From: JAAXHB01 sp965214945
Lineage (GTDB): Bacteria > Actinomycetota > Acidimicrobiia > Acidimicrobiales > Aldehydirespiratoraceae
Assembly: GCA_965214945.1 (NCBI GenBank)
Contig: OZ244029.1
Span: 1,674,001 to 1,738,000 of the forward strand
DNA length: 64,000 nt
Direction: 5' to 3'
The position numbers and the translations under genes are program-made. Numbering within the stretch: position 1 is the stretch's first letter; every line of letters starts with the position of its first letter. The notes below the pieces were generated by a model. The model was not told the DNA's origin, made no database searches, and saw nothing but the letters and a program-made list of their open reading frames with translations. Shown one piece after another: positions 43,039-51,203 of this stretch.

Positions 43039-44048
43039 GCCGTCACCGAGGGCCGCACAGTGCGCGCCAGCGTCCGTGTGGCTGCCCCGCGGTCGGGGCC
43101 GAGGGTGTACCAGGCCAGCGGCATGTCGAGCCCGGCGTCGGCGAAAGCCGCCAGCCCTGTGATCACATCAGAGGCGGTGCCTGCCACAGCGAACACGTCA
43201 ACCAGGTCGTCACCCACAGTCGACGCGGCGCGGTATTCTCCCTCAGCTGCGACGGCGGCCCTCACCCTGTTGACCGAAGCGGGGTCGGCACCAGAAGCGT
43301 CGATCACCGAACCCTCCACCCGCGCCAAATAGTAGGCGAGCACGGGCTTCACTGCTTCTCGCGCCTCGTGCCTGTCGTCGCCGACGCTGGTGAGAACGTT
43401 GGCCGACACCAGTAGGTCATCGAGGCTGCGTCCGACCCGGGCCGCGCCTGCCGCCAGGCGCTCACAAGCCCAGCGGGTATAGCCAACGCTGGTGATGGCG
43501 CCGAGCTGAACGCCGTCGGCGTGCTCACCCGCAGCTTCCATCATCTTCGGGCTTACCGCGCCCACGTCTACCGGCACAGGCGCCGTCGGCGGAAGGTCAA
43601 GACGCAACGACGGCGAGGCCCAAAAAGTGGTCGGCTTGAAGCCGAGGTCGTCGCCGGAGGTCAGCCGGCGCACCGCTCTCACCGCCTCGACTGTGTTCGT
43701 GAGTGGTCGCCAGCCTGGCGGGGCCATCCCGAAGCGCCTGACCGTCCACTCGGCGGCGCCTATCCCGAACCGCAGCCGGCCGGGGCCGATGTCGGCCAGC
43801 GTCGCGGCTTCAAGCGCCAGCAGTACAGGGCTGCGGAACACCGGGTTGGCGACGCCGACGCGCACCGTGACCCGCTCGGTGGAGTGAAGGGCCGCAGCCG
43901 CCACAGAGGTGACCGACTGGAACAACCGGCTCTCAGGCAACGACACCTCGTCGAAGCCGAGCCGGTCAGCTGCGATGGCGAGCGCCAGTGTGTCGGCTAC
44001 GGGATCCTCGTTGGACAGCGAAAGGCCGAAGCCCCGGAATCGGGTCAT
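43035..44048 (-). CDS. LLM class flavin/F420-dependent oxidoreductase
   Basis: A luciferase-like TIM-barrel protein of 337 residues. It starts RFRGFGLSLSNEDPVADTLALAIAADRLGFDEV and has RVRVGVANPVFRSPVLLALEAATLADIG and GRLRFGIGAAEW. These fit F420-dependent members such as MER-like and Mer2 enzymes of actinobacteria. The substrate is unknown. It is coupled to the rhodanese gene, and a second, different member lies at 44933. Confidence 0.88.
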   Translation of the reverse strand: MTRFRGFGLSLSNEDPVADTLALAIAADRLGFDEVSLPESRLFQSVTSVAAAALHSTERVTVRVGVANPVFRSPVLLALEAATLADIGPGRLRFGIGAAEWTVRRFGMAPPGWRPLTNTVEAVRAVRRLTSGDDLGFKPTTFWASPSLRLDLPPTAPVPVDVGAVSPKMMEAAGEHADGVQLGAITSVGYTRWACERLAAGAARVGRSLDDLLVSANVLTSVGDDRHEAREAVKPVLAYYLARVEGSVIDASGADPASVNRVRAAVAAEGEYRAASTVGDDLVDVFAVAGTASDVITGLAAFADAGLDMPLAWYTLGPDRGAATRTLARTVRPSVTA

Positions 44049-44084
44049 CAGGTTCTATGTTGCCCGCTGGAGGTTCTTGCTCGC

Positions 44085-44119
44085 CGGATGTGGGTGAAGA
44101 ATACGGATGTGGGTGAAGA
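44085..44119. repeat. 16-bp direct repeat between divergent genes
   Basis: CGGATGTGGGTGAAGA occurs at 44085-44100 and 44104-44119, with 3 bases between. It lies in the 92-bp promoter gap between the luciferase-like gene (minus) and the AhpD-like gene (plus), so it could also be a regulator site. Confidence 0.8.
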
Positions 44120-44140
44120 CTAGGGGACTGGAGGCGCCTG

Positions 44141-44719
44141 ATGTGGATATCGACGATCCCATACGAAGAGGCCGAGGGCGAACTACGGAAGCAGTACGAC
44201 CGTCAGGCACGGGCCCTGGGGTCGCCCACGGAGATGACGATGGCCGGGTCGCTGCACCCGGATGTGGTGGCAGCGCGCCTCGACCTGTACGCGGCAACTG
44301 AGAGGTGCCCGTCGCGGCTGACGCCGCATCAGAGAAACCTGATCAGTTTCGTGACCTCCGCGATCAACTCGACGGTTCACTGCATGAGCCAGGTAACGGT
44401 CAAGCTCCGTGAGACCGGCCTCGATGACAGCGACATCGCGGCACTGGCGGCCGACCCGGACGCTTTTGAAGAGCTGGATCTGGATGCCGCCGACGCGGCG
44501 GTTGTGCGCTATGCCGTGAAGCTCACCCGCGAGCCCGGCGCTGTCGTCTCCGCGGACATAGACGACCTTCGGGAAGCCGGCTTCGACGACCTCGACATCC
44601 TCGACGCCAACGCCCAGTGCGCTCACCTCAACTACGTCAACCGCGTGGCTATGGGCCTCGGAATCCACTCTGTCGTGGATCCCGACTTCCCCGCATACGA
44701 CGCTATCCCTCGAACCTGA
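44141..44719 (+). CDS. AhpD/carboxymuconolactone-decarboxylase-like protein lacking one redox Cys
   Basis: A 192-residue all-helical protein of the uncharacterised peroxidase-related type. SRLTPHQRNLISFVTSAIN leads to the site that normally reads NxCxYCxxxH. Here it reads NSTVHCMSQV. Thr replaces the first Cys, the second Cys remains and the His is missing. Peroxidase or disulfide-reductase activity is therefore doubtful. DANAQCAHLNYVNRVAMGLG near the end is typical. It stands alone on the plus strand. Confidence 0.82.
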   Translation: MWISTIPYEEAEGELRKQYDRQARALGSPTEMTMAGSLHPDVVAARLDLYAATERCPSRLTPHQRNLISFVTSAINSTVHCMSQVTVKLRETGLDDSDIAALAADPDAFEELDLDAADAAVVRYAVKLTREPGAVVSADIDDLREAGFDDLDILDANAQCAHLNYVNRVAMGLGIHSVVDPDFPAYDAIPRT

Positions 44720-44785
44720 ACCGCAGCATCCCACAAACCCCAAGAGACGAGTGCCCGATGGCCCATGACGGGCTGAGACTGTAAC

Positions 44786-44901
44786 TCCAGAAACGCGGTA
44801 GTTCCAGAAACGCGGTAGCTCCAGAAACAACTGTGATGATGCGGATGACGGGCGGGACATGAAGGCCGGGCGCGGATGACGGGCAGGGCATGAAGGCCGG
44901 T
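44786..44901. repeat. Two tandem duplication tracts downstream of the AhpD-like gene
   Basis: TCCAGAAACGCGGTAG occurs at 44786 and 44803 with a partial third copy at 44820. Then a 30-bp unit beginning GCGGATGACGGGC occurs at 44841 and 44872 with two mismatches. They occupy most of the 213-bp gap, which has no gene. Confidence 0.85.
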
Positions 44902-44932
44902 ATCTGGGGTTGCGCGTTCCCAGGGTGAGTGT

Positions 44933-45955
44933 CTAGCTGGCTGACAGCGGTCCGGTTGACAACTGGACGGTCGCGGCGTTGAGGATGGAGGCGCACTGGC
45001 GTATGTGGGCCTCGGCGGTGGCGCGGTCATTGAGGGTGACGACGAACAGGTCGTAGTGAGGGCGGAGACCGGCGATCGTCTCAGAAATGTCCGACGGGGC
45101 GCCTGCCAGGCCGTAGACGTCCACAAGCGCGTCTGGCAGAAGCTCGGACGCCTCACCTAGCCGCCCCGCTAGCATCAGGCGGCGCACCTCGTCGGCCGAG
45201 TCGTTGTCGAGGCCCGCGGCGGTTCTCACATCTGGCGGAGCGTCCAGGGCCATGTAGGTGAAGTGCTTCAGCACCCGCCTGCGCTCGACCTTGTTGTAGG
45301 CAAGATAAGCCGACCACGCGATCCGGGCCGAGCCCCGGCTGCGTATCAGCTTCGCCGCGGCCGGCAGGCCAGCGGGGCGCACCGCGGAGAGGATCACCCA
45401 GTCGGCTTGGGTGGCTGCGAGGCGCTGGACCCGAGGTCCTCGCCCGGCTACGGCCACGGGTACATCGCCATGGAACCAAGGCAGCGAGGCCGCGCCTGCC
45501 CGCTCACCCGCCAGAAGGCGACGGTTCAGCTCCAGCGCATCGCGCAGCGCCGTGTAGGGCCGCTTCGGCCTCAGGCCGAGCGGGTCGAGCACGCGGCTGC
45601 CGCCGACGCCGAGACCGTGCCACACCCGGCCCGGAGCGAACTCGGCCAGCGTGGCCACAGCAGCCGCGGTGGCCACCGGGTGCCGGCTGAACGGGTTGGT
45701 GATCGCCGGAGCGACCGTCAGCCCGGTGGCGCTTAAGATCGCGGTGAGCGCGACGTACACGTCACGCTCGGTGCCCTCGTCAGCCACAAAGCACGCCGTC
45801 GCGCCGAGCGACTCCGCCAGGCGGGCTAGCTCCACCAGCCTGCGAACCGGCTGCGTGGGCTCAAGCCACAGCGCCCAGTCGAGGGTTTCAGCTTGAGATG
45901 TACTCACGGGAGACGGCGCATTTGGCTCAGGCTCAGTCGGCACTGTTGGACACAT
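44933..45955 (-). CDS. LLM class flavin/F420-dependent oxidoreductase
   Basis: A second luciferase-like protein. DWALWLEPTQPVRRLVELARLAESLGATACFVADEG opens the barrel, and PAITNPFSRHPVATAAAVATLAEFAPGRVWHGLGVGG is the characteristic core. The middle has AVAGRGPRVQRLAATQADWVILS. The ATG at 45955 has a good ribosome-binding site (AGAGG) and overlaps the end of the phosphatidyltransferase gene by 23 bp. A GTG at 45907 would avoid this overlap. The substrate is unknown. Confidence 0.88.
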   Translation of the reverse strand: MCPTVPTEPEPNAPSPVSTSQAETLDWALWLEPTQPVRRLVELARLAESLGATACFVADEGTERDVYVALTAILSATGLTVAPAITNPFSRHPVATAAAVATLAEFAPGRVWHGLGVGGSRVLDPLGLRPKRPYTALRDALELNRRLLAGERAGAASLPWFHGDVPVAVAGRGPRVQRLAATQADWVILSAVRPAGLPAAAKLIRSRGSARIAWSAYLAYNKVERRRVLKHFTYMALDAPPDVRTAAGLDNDSADEVRRLMLAGRLGEASELLPDALVDVYGLAGAPSDISETIAGLRPHYDLFVVTLNDRATAEAHIRQCASILNAATVQLSTGPLSAS

Positions 45956-46664
45956 CGAGACCTCTGGGGCGGTGCCGGCGGTCGGCCCTGCTCTGGCGCA
46001 GCGCCCGAAGACCCAGCGGCGCGTACTGTGCGGCCGAGAGGTAGCTGCTGATCAGCGAAGGTACGGCGCAGATCCACCCGGCGATGCGAAATCCTGGTGC
46101 CGCGGCGATGTGGGACGCTCCCGCCAACAGCAGCGGGAACGCGAAGTAGAGCCCGAAAGTGGCGCATTTGCCCCACCAGATGACCTCGATGCGCTGCGCG
46201 CCGAGAGCGCCCAGCAGCAGAGTTGCCGCGGATACCATGACTTCGCGCAGTAGAGTCAGCACAACCAGCCACCAGGGTGCCGATCCGTCGATCCCCACCG
46301 CGAAGACCGCCGAGATCAGCACGATTCGGTCTGAGACTGGGTCGAGCAGCTTGCCCAATTCGCTGACCGACCGAAAGCGGCGGGCCCACCATCCGTCGAC
46401 CCAGTCGGTGACGCCCAGAGCACCCCAAAGCAGCGCCGCGGCCCAGCGGTCGCCTGAACCGAAAAGCAACCAGAAGAACAGCGGAACACAGCACAGGCGG
46501 GCAAGCGAAATCAGGTTCGGGAAGGTGGCGATCCGGTCTTCGAACACGCCTTTCGCGGCGTGCTCAGGCGACGCTGCCGCGCAGCCGGGAACGGTGTCGG
46601 GCTCGTTGCCCGAGTCGAGGATTTCCTGAGGGCCGGACGGCTCGGCGTCAGGCTCTGATTTCAT
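45933..46664 (-). CDS. CDP-alcohol phosphatidyltransferase (PgsA-like)
   Basis: A membrane enzyme of phospholipid synthesis. The family signature D-x2-DG-x2-AR-x8-G-x3-D-x3-D appears as TDWVDGWWARR followed by GKLLDPVSD, with all catalytic Asp residues. Several hydrophobic segments surround it (PNLISLARLCCVPLFFWLLFG onwards). The best start is the ATG at 46664, giving 243 residues. It could make phosphatidylglycerol phosphate or another lipid. Its start codon is 25 bp from that of the divergent HIT gene. Confidence 0.85.
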   Translation of the reverse strand: MKSEPDAEPSGPQEILDSGNEPDTVPGCAAASPEHAAKGVFEDRIATFPNLISLARLCCVPLFFWLLFGSGDRWAAALLWGALGVTDWVDGWWARRFRSVSELGKLLDPVSDRIVLISAVFAVGIDGSAPWWLVVLTLLREVMVSAATLLLGALGAQRIEVIWWGKCATFGLYFAFPLLLAGASHIAAAPGFRIAGWICAVPSLISSYLSAAQYAPLGLRALRQSRADRRHRPRGLDVSNSAD

Positions 46665-46689
46665 GCCGGTGAGCGTACGATGTCGGTTC

Positions 46690-47097
46690 GTGCCCTCCAT
46701 CTTCACCCGCATCATCGCAGGCGAGATACCCGCCCTGTTCGTGTGGCGGGACGAAGTGTGCGTCGCGTTCATGGATGTCCGCCCGCTCAATCGCGGCCAT
46801 GTGCTGGTGGTGCCCCGGGCGGAGGTCGACCACTGGTTCGACCTCGAAACCGGGACCGTCGCTCATCTCACGGCCGTCGCCCAGCGTGTGGCGGCCGCGC
46901 AGCGGGCCGTCCTGGCACCCAGCCGGGTGGGGCTAATGATCGCTGGTTTCGAGGTGCCTCACACGCATCTGCACGTGGTGCCCATGGAGACGATGGCCCA
47001 TCTCAACTTCGGCCAGGCTGACACGAGCCCCGATGCCGACGACCTCGAGGCGTTAGCAGAACGGCTCCGCTCCGAGCTGGACGACAGCGCGGAATAG
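46690..47097 (+). CDS. HIT family nucleotide hydrolase/transferase
   Basis: A 135-residue histidine-triad protein. IFTRIIAGEIPALFVWRDEVCVAFMDVRPLNRGH is the N-terminal part, and the triad reads HTHLHVVP. Such proteins hydrolyse AMP-type conjugates. The start is GTG at 46690 (VPSIFTRI), since the residues upstream do not fit. Its end lies in a tandem duplication that copies the stop codon. Confidence 0.92.
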   Translation: MPSIFTRIIAGEIPALFVWRDEVCVAFMDVRPLNRGHVLVVPRAEVDHWFDLETGTVAHLTAVAQRVAAAQRAVLAPSRVGLMIAGFEVPHTHLHVVPMETMAHLNFGQADTSPDADDLEALAERLRSELDDSAE

Positions 47098-47122
47098 TCT
47101 GCCAGGCGGAATAGTCTGCCAG
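47089..47122. repeat. 17-bp perfect tandem duplication spanning the HIT gene stop
   Basis: GCGGAATAGTCTGCCAG occurs at 47089-47105 and 47106-47122. The first copy holds the stop codon (47095-47097) and the second repeats it. Confidence 0.95.
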
Positions 47123-47151
47123 GGCGGAGTCCGGTGGTTCGGCTCGACGCT

Positions 47152-47198
47152 TCAGGTGGCCACACTCTCAGGTGGCCACACTCTCAGGTGACCACACC
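47152..47198. repeat. Three 16-bp tandem repeats between convergent genes
   Basis: TCAGGTGGCCACACTC at 47152 and 47168, then a variant with GACC at 47184. It lies between the ends of the HIT and SRAP genes. Confidence 0.9.
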
Positions 47199-47214
47199 TC
47201 AGTACACAGTGGGT

Positions 47215-47922
47215 TCAGTCCGCTGCGATCTCGGCAATGAGGTGCGCGCCGTTGTTGCGCACGCTATTGACCTGGGTCGACACCGGGTGCAGCCTGATCA
47301 GGCTTGGCGGGGCAGGCACGAGCAGCTTGGTCGCAGCGGCCGTGCCGACGCCGCGGGCGTCTAGCCAGGCGTCCCACGCCGAAGGCGGGAGCATCACGGG
47401 CATCCGGTTGTGCACCTCGGCCATTTTTGAGTTCGCAGCGCAGGTGACGATGGTGCACGAAAGCAGCTCTCGGGGATGGCCGTCGGGGTCGGGGTTGGCC
47501 TTGTCGCGCCATTTCTCCCACAGCCCGGCGAAGGCGAACGGCTCGCCGTCGGGACGGCTGATGTACATGGGCTGCTTCGGCTTGGCACCCTCGGCCTTGC
47601 GCCATTCGTAGAAGCCGTCGGCGGGGATGATGCACCGTCTGCGGGCCAGCGGCACGCGGAATGAGTTCTTGGAGGCGAGCGTCTCGGCGCGGGCGTTTAT
47701 CATCCTATTGCCGATGCGCGGGTCCTTCGCCCAGAACGGCACCAGACCCCATCGGAACGTGTCGAGGCGGCGAACGCCGCCGTCGAGGTAGACGGCGTAA
47801 ACGCCCTGGGTCGGAGCGACGTTGAAGTTGGGCGAGAACAGTCGGCCGGGCTCGTTGTGCGCCGCGCTGAAGTACTGGGCCAGCTCGTCGGGCGGGGTGG
47901 ACGCCACGTAACGACCGCACAT
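47215..47922 (-). CDS. SOS response-associated peptidase / abasic-site processing protein (SRAP, YedK-like)
   Basis: The SRAP domain cross-links to abasic sites in single-stranded DNA through its N-terminal Cys. The protein starts MCGRYV, giving Cys2 after Met removal. Conserved parts are NARAETLASKNSFR, the Glu in ADGFYEWRK and the His in VHNRMPVML. Length (235) is normal. No LexA box was seen upstream. Confidence 0.93.
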   Translation of the reverse strand: MCGRYVASTPPDELAQYFSAAHNEPGRLFSPNFNVAPTQGVYAVYLDGGVRRLDTFRWGLVPFWAKDPRIGNRMINARAETLASKNSFRVPLARRRCIIPADGFYEWRKAEGAKPKQPMYISRPDGEPFAFAGLWEKWRDKANPDPDGHPRELLSCTIVTCAANSKMAEVHNRMPVMLPPSAWDAWLDARGVGTAAATKLLVPAPPSLIRLHPVSTQVNSVRNNGAHLIAEIAAD

Positions 47923-47966
47923 GGGATTGAACCTAACCCGCGCCAGGCGCAGCCGGCTCGGGCCGG

Positions 47967-49025
47967 CTAACGAGTTAGCCGGTCGAGCGCCTGCGAGGCC
48001 TCCGACACCAGGCGGCCGATGAGTTCAGCGCAAGTCGGCAGATCGTCCACCACGCCCACCACCTGGCCCGTGGGCAGCACGCCCGCAGCCAGGTCGCCTT
48101 TCACTAGCGCGGCGCGGGTGAGCATCGGGGCGTTTGCTGCCATAGCCGTCTGGCTGAGCTTCAGCCCTTGTCGCCGCCTCATGGCCATGCCCTCGCGCAG
48201 CATCGTGACCAGCGTCATCCCGGTGAGGCCGCGAAAGCGCCATGCGTTGAGCAGCGCCCTGGGTAGCCGTGTCAGCCGAGCCGACTGCAGCGATTCAACT
48301 AGAGCGGTGCGGATCACGCGCTGGGGCACGCCGTCTATCCGGCTGGACACGACCGTCCCTGTAACCGGCGTCCCGAGGTAGACCTGCTTGACGGCATCCG
48401 GCACCTTCGACTCAGCGGTCAGCAGGAAGCGGGTGCCCATGGCGATTCCGTCGGCCCCCCACGCCAGCGCAGCAGCCAGACCACGTCCGTCGTGGAAGCC
48501 TCCGGCGGCGATGACCGGCACTTCCACAGCGTCGAGCACCTGTGGTAACAGCAGCGAAGTTGGCACCGACCCGGTGTGGCCGCCGCCCTCACATCCTTGG
48601 CAGAGCATCGCCTCCACACCCAGCTCGGCCATCTTCTCGGCGTGGCGACGGGCGCCAACTGTGGGCATTACAGCCACGCCACCGTCGCGCAGGCGCTGCA
48701 CGACTTTAGCCGGCGGCGGCCCCGCGAAGCTGGCTACACGCACGCCGCTGCGCACCAGGCAGTCGGCCCGGGCGCTCAAGTCGACGGAATCCGGCCGCAG
48801 GTTCACCCCGAAAGGCCTGTCGGTGCGTGAGCGCACTTCGGCGATGGCGTCGGACAGCTCGTCGAGCGTCATCGTCGCCGCTGCGAGGATGCCTAGACCT
48901 CCGGCCTCGGCGGTGCCGACCACCAGCGACGGGCCTGCCACCCATCCCATCCCGGTCTGCACCACGGGATGCTCGACTCCAAACAGCTCAGTGGCGCGGG
49001 TGGACAGGCGAGGGTCGGCGGTCAC
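47967..49025 (-). CDS. Nitronate monooxygenase-like FMN protein
   Basis: An FMN TIM-barrel protein of the nitronate monooxygenase/2-nitropropane dioxygenase family. It has HPVVQTGMGWVAGPSLV, the QGCEGGGHTGS phosphate-binding region with the catalytic-type His, and AAGGFHDGRGLAAALAWGADGIAMGTRFL. The GTG at 49025 fits the family start; another GTG lies 9 bases upstream. In actinobacteria similar proteins often work in acyl-CoA pathways. It is divergent from selD. Confidence 0.88.
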   Translation of the reverse strand: MTADPRLSTRATELFGVEHPVVQTGMGWVAGPSLVVGTAEAGGLGILAAATMTLDELSDAIAEVRSRTDRPFGVNLRPDSVDLSARADCLVRSGVRVASFAGPPPAKVVQRLRDGGVAVMPTVGARRHAEKMAELGVEAMLCQGCEGGGHTGSVPTSLLLPQVLDAVEVPVIAAGGFHDGRGLAAALAWGADGIAMGTRFLLTAESKVPDAVKQVYLGTPVTGTVVSSRIDGVPQRVIRTALVESLQSARLTRLPRALLNAWRFRGLTGMTLVTMLREGMAMRRRQGLKLSQTAMAANAPMLTRAALVKGDLAAGVLPTGQVVGVVDDLPTCAELIGRLVSEASQALDRLTR

Positions 49026-49215
49026 GGGTCGCACACTACCGAGGCCGCGTCGTGCGACTGGGCTGGCCTGTAGGACTGTGGGCCGCGCCGCGCCAATGCC
49101 GACACCGTGCCCGGCACGCCCGGAGGGACAGCCGTCGGGCTCAGCTGCACCGCGTATCCTGACCGACGGTCGCGGCGACGTCGTCGCAGGCTTTGAGACG
49201 AGAAGGCGAGAGGAG

Positions 49216-50274
49216 GTGAAGGCGACGGCAAAACGGCTCACTCAGTTCAGCCACGGCGCTGGTTGAGGCAGCAAGCTCGCCCCCGGCGAGCTCGCGCAGG
49301 TGCTGCGCGGCCTGACTCCTTTCGACGCTCCCGAGCTGCTCGTAGGTGCCTCCACCGCCGACGACGCCGCCGTGTGGCGAATAGCGCGGGGCCGGGCGCT
49401 CGTGGCAACGGCGGACTTCATCACGCCCGTCGTGGACGACGCCCGCAGCTGGGGCCGCATCGCGGCCGCCAACGCCGTGTCGGACGTTTATGCGATGGGC
49501 GCCCGTCCGCTGCTGGCGCTCAACCTCGTGGCGTGGAACACCGAGAAGCTGTCCCGCGAGACGCTGGCCGAGGTGCTGGCGGGTGGCGATGACATCGCCG
49601 TCGCCTGCGGTTTCGCAGTGGGCGGCGGCCACACTGTCGACGACCCTGAGCCCAAGTACGGCATGGCCGTGGTCGGAGAGGTGGACCCCTCGCGGATGCT
49701 CACGAACGCCGGCTTGCGCCCCGGTGACTCGCTGATCCTCACCAAGCCGTTGGGCACAGGCGTGATCACCGCGGCAGTCAAGCACGGCGAAGCTGATGCG
49801 TCGGTTATCGGCCGGGCGGTTGACGTCATGGCGCGCCCCAACGACGCGGCGGCGCGGGCTGTGCTGCGCCACGGCGCCACCGCGGCTACAGACGTCACCG
49901 GCTTCGGACTGCTCGGGCATGCTCGGCGGCTGGCCGAGCAGTCCGGCGTCGACCTGCGCATCCGGGCCGGGGAGGTGCCGCTCATTGACGGGGCGCGCGA
50001 CCTAGCGGAGGCCGGCTTCGTTCCGGGTGGCACGGATCGCAATCGTCGGTGGGCAAGCCGCCGCCTCCGCACCAGCGACGGAGTGGACGACATGACCGTC
50101 ACGCTGCTGGCCGACGCGCAGACCTCGGGCGGACTGCTGGCGGGACTGGTAGGTGAGGGCGCGGCCCGCGCTGCGGTCGCGGAGCTCCGCGAGTCCGGCC
50201 ACGAGGCAGCCGTGATCGGCAAGGTCATCCACCCCGCCGAACCGGGGCGAGGCGGAGTCCGCCTGGTGGCCTGA
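49216..50274 (+). CDS. selD: Selenide, water dikinase with UGA-encoded selenocysteine
   Basis: SelD makes selenophosphate, the selenium donor for selenocysteine. The protein from GTG 49216 begins VKATAKRLTQFSHGAG, then an in-frame TGA at 49264-49266, then GSKLAPGELAQVLRGL. In SelD the position after SHGAG is the catalytic Cys or Sec, so the TGA is read as Sec17. The second Cys of the usual GCGCK is Ser here. Downstream are DDAAVWRI, ATADFITPVVDDA, AVGGGHTVDD and TDVTGFGLLGH. A ribosome-binding site (GAGAGG) precedes the GTG. A standard gene call would begin at 49300 and lose the active site. The full length is 352 residues. Confidence 0.9.
49268..49306 (+). promoter_or_regulatory. Putative bacterial SECIS hairpin in selD
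   Basis: Directly after the UGA, AGCTCGCC (49274-49281) pairs with GGCGAGCT (49285-49292) around a 3-base loop. Outside this, GCAGCA (49268-49273) pairs with TGCTGC (49301-49306). The loop begins 15 bases after the UGA, near the usual bacterial spacing. The loop is all C, without the G usually seen at its start, so SelB recognition is not certain. Confidence 0.5.
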
Positions 50275-50320
50275 GCACCGCTCGCGGTCCGCGAGACAAG
50301 GCAGCCGTGGATGGCAGCAG

Positions 50321-50365
50321 GCCGCAGTCGCCTGGCCGCAGTCGCCTGCGGGCCGCAGCCGCCCG
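50321..50365. repeat. 14-bp tandem repeats downstream of the aldolase gene
   Basis: GCCGCAGTCGCCTG occurs at 50321 and 50335. A variant with two changes follows at 50352, just past the aldolase stop at 50373. Confidence 0.8.
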
Positions 50366-50372
50366 ACCGCGA

Positions 50373-51203
50373 TCAGTCGAGAAGATCCGGCTCCTGGCGA
50401 ACTATGTGGTCGTACATCGGCTGAAACGTGAACCACATGGCCAGAGCGGAGCCCACCATCTCGTAGGCCTTGCGCGCCACCGGATCTGGGATGTCGATCG
50501 GTTCACCCGCGGCTTCGGCAAGAAGCTGCGACTGGCACGCCCGGTCCATGCTCACGAAGGCCGCTGCTGCAGCGTCCACGGACGCGCCCACCGTCAGCAG
50601 CCCATGATTTTGCAAGATGACGGCTTTACGCGGGCCCAGGCACGCTGCGATGCGATCTCCTTCGTCGAGTTCGGTGACCACGCCGCTGTACCCATCGAAG
50701 ACAGCGTGATCGCCATGGAAGGCGCACGCGTCCTGGGTCAGCGGCCGCAGTGTCCGCCCCAGCGCCGAGAACGACTTTCCGTGCATCGAGTGGGCGTGAG
50801 CTGCAGCCACCACGTCAGGCCTGGCGGCGTGTATCCGGGAGTGGATGGCGAACGCGGCGCCGTTGAGCAGAGCGCCCTCGCCTTCGACGATCTCGCCGCT
50901 GTGGTCGACCCGGATGAGGTTAGAGACGCTGATGTGAGCGAAGTTGACGCCCCAGGGGTTGACCCAGAAGGTTTCGGGATGCTCGGGGTCACGCGCCGTG
51001 ATATGGCCTGCCGCGCCAACCGCTCCGTCCTCGAAGCCGAGCCGGGCGAAGATGCGGTATGCCGCGGCGAGCCGCTGTTTGCGATGGCGCCGCTCCTGTT
51101 CAACCGTCTCAAACGACGGCAGATAGAAGTGCGTGTCAGGGTCCGGACACGATGGGGCGTCAGCCCGGTCGCGCACCGCCTCGGTGCTCACGGTCGTCGC
51201 CAT
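50373..51203 (-). CDS. Class II aldolase/adducin family protein
   Basis: A zinc-dependent class II aldolase-fold protein. RRHRKQRLAAAYRIFARLGFEDGAVGAAGHITAR opens the fold. The metal His residues lie in AAHAHSMHG and the third in ILQNHGLLTVG. The substrate is unknown; related proteins act on sugar phosphates or as decarboxylases. Its start overlaps the end of the upstream ADP-ribosylglycohydrolase gene by 44 bp, so a shorter start is possible. Confidence 0.88.
   Translation of the reverse strand: MATTVSTEAVRDRADAPSCPDPDTHFYLPSFETVEQERRHRKQRLAAAYRIFARLGFEDGAVGAAGHITARDPEHPETFWVNPWGVNFAHISVSNLIRVDHSGEIVEGEGALLNGAAFAIHSRIHAARPDVVAAAHAHSMHGKSFSALGRTLRPLTQDACAFHGDHAVFDGYSGVVTELDEGDRIAACLGPRKAVILQNHGLLTVGASVDAAAAAFVSMDRACQSQLLAEAAGEPIDIPDPVARKAYEMVGSALAMWFTFQPMYDHIVRQEPDLLD

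Noticed and set aside
49026..49215. tRNA-Sec gene next to selD
   Set aside because: No acceptor stem, TCA anticodon loop or long variable arm could be traced in the gap; selC must lie elsewhere if present.
48388..49266. 292-residue plus-strand frame ending at the selD UGA
   Set aside because: Most of it is antisense to the nitronate monooxygenase-like gene. Only its last 16 codons are real, as the N-terminus of SelD.
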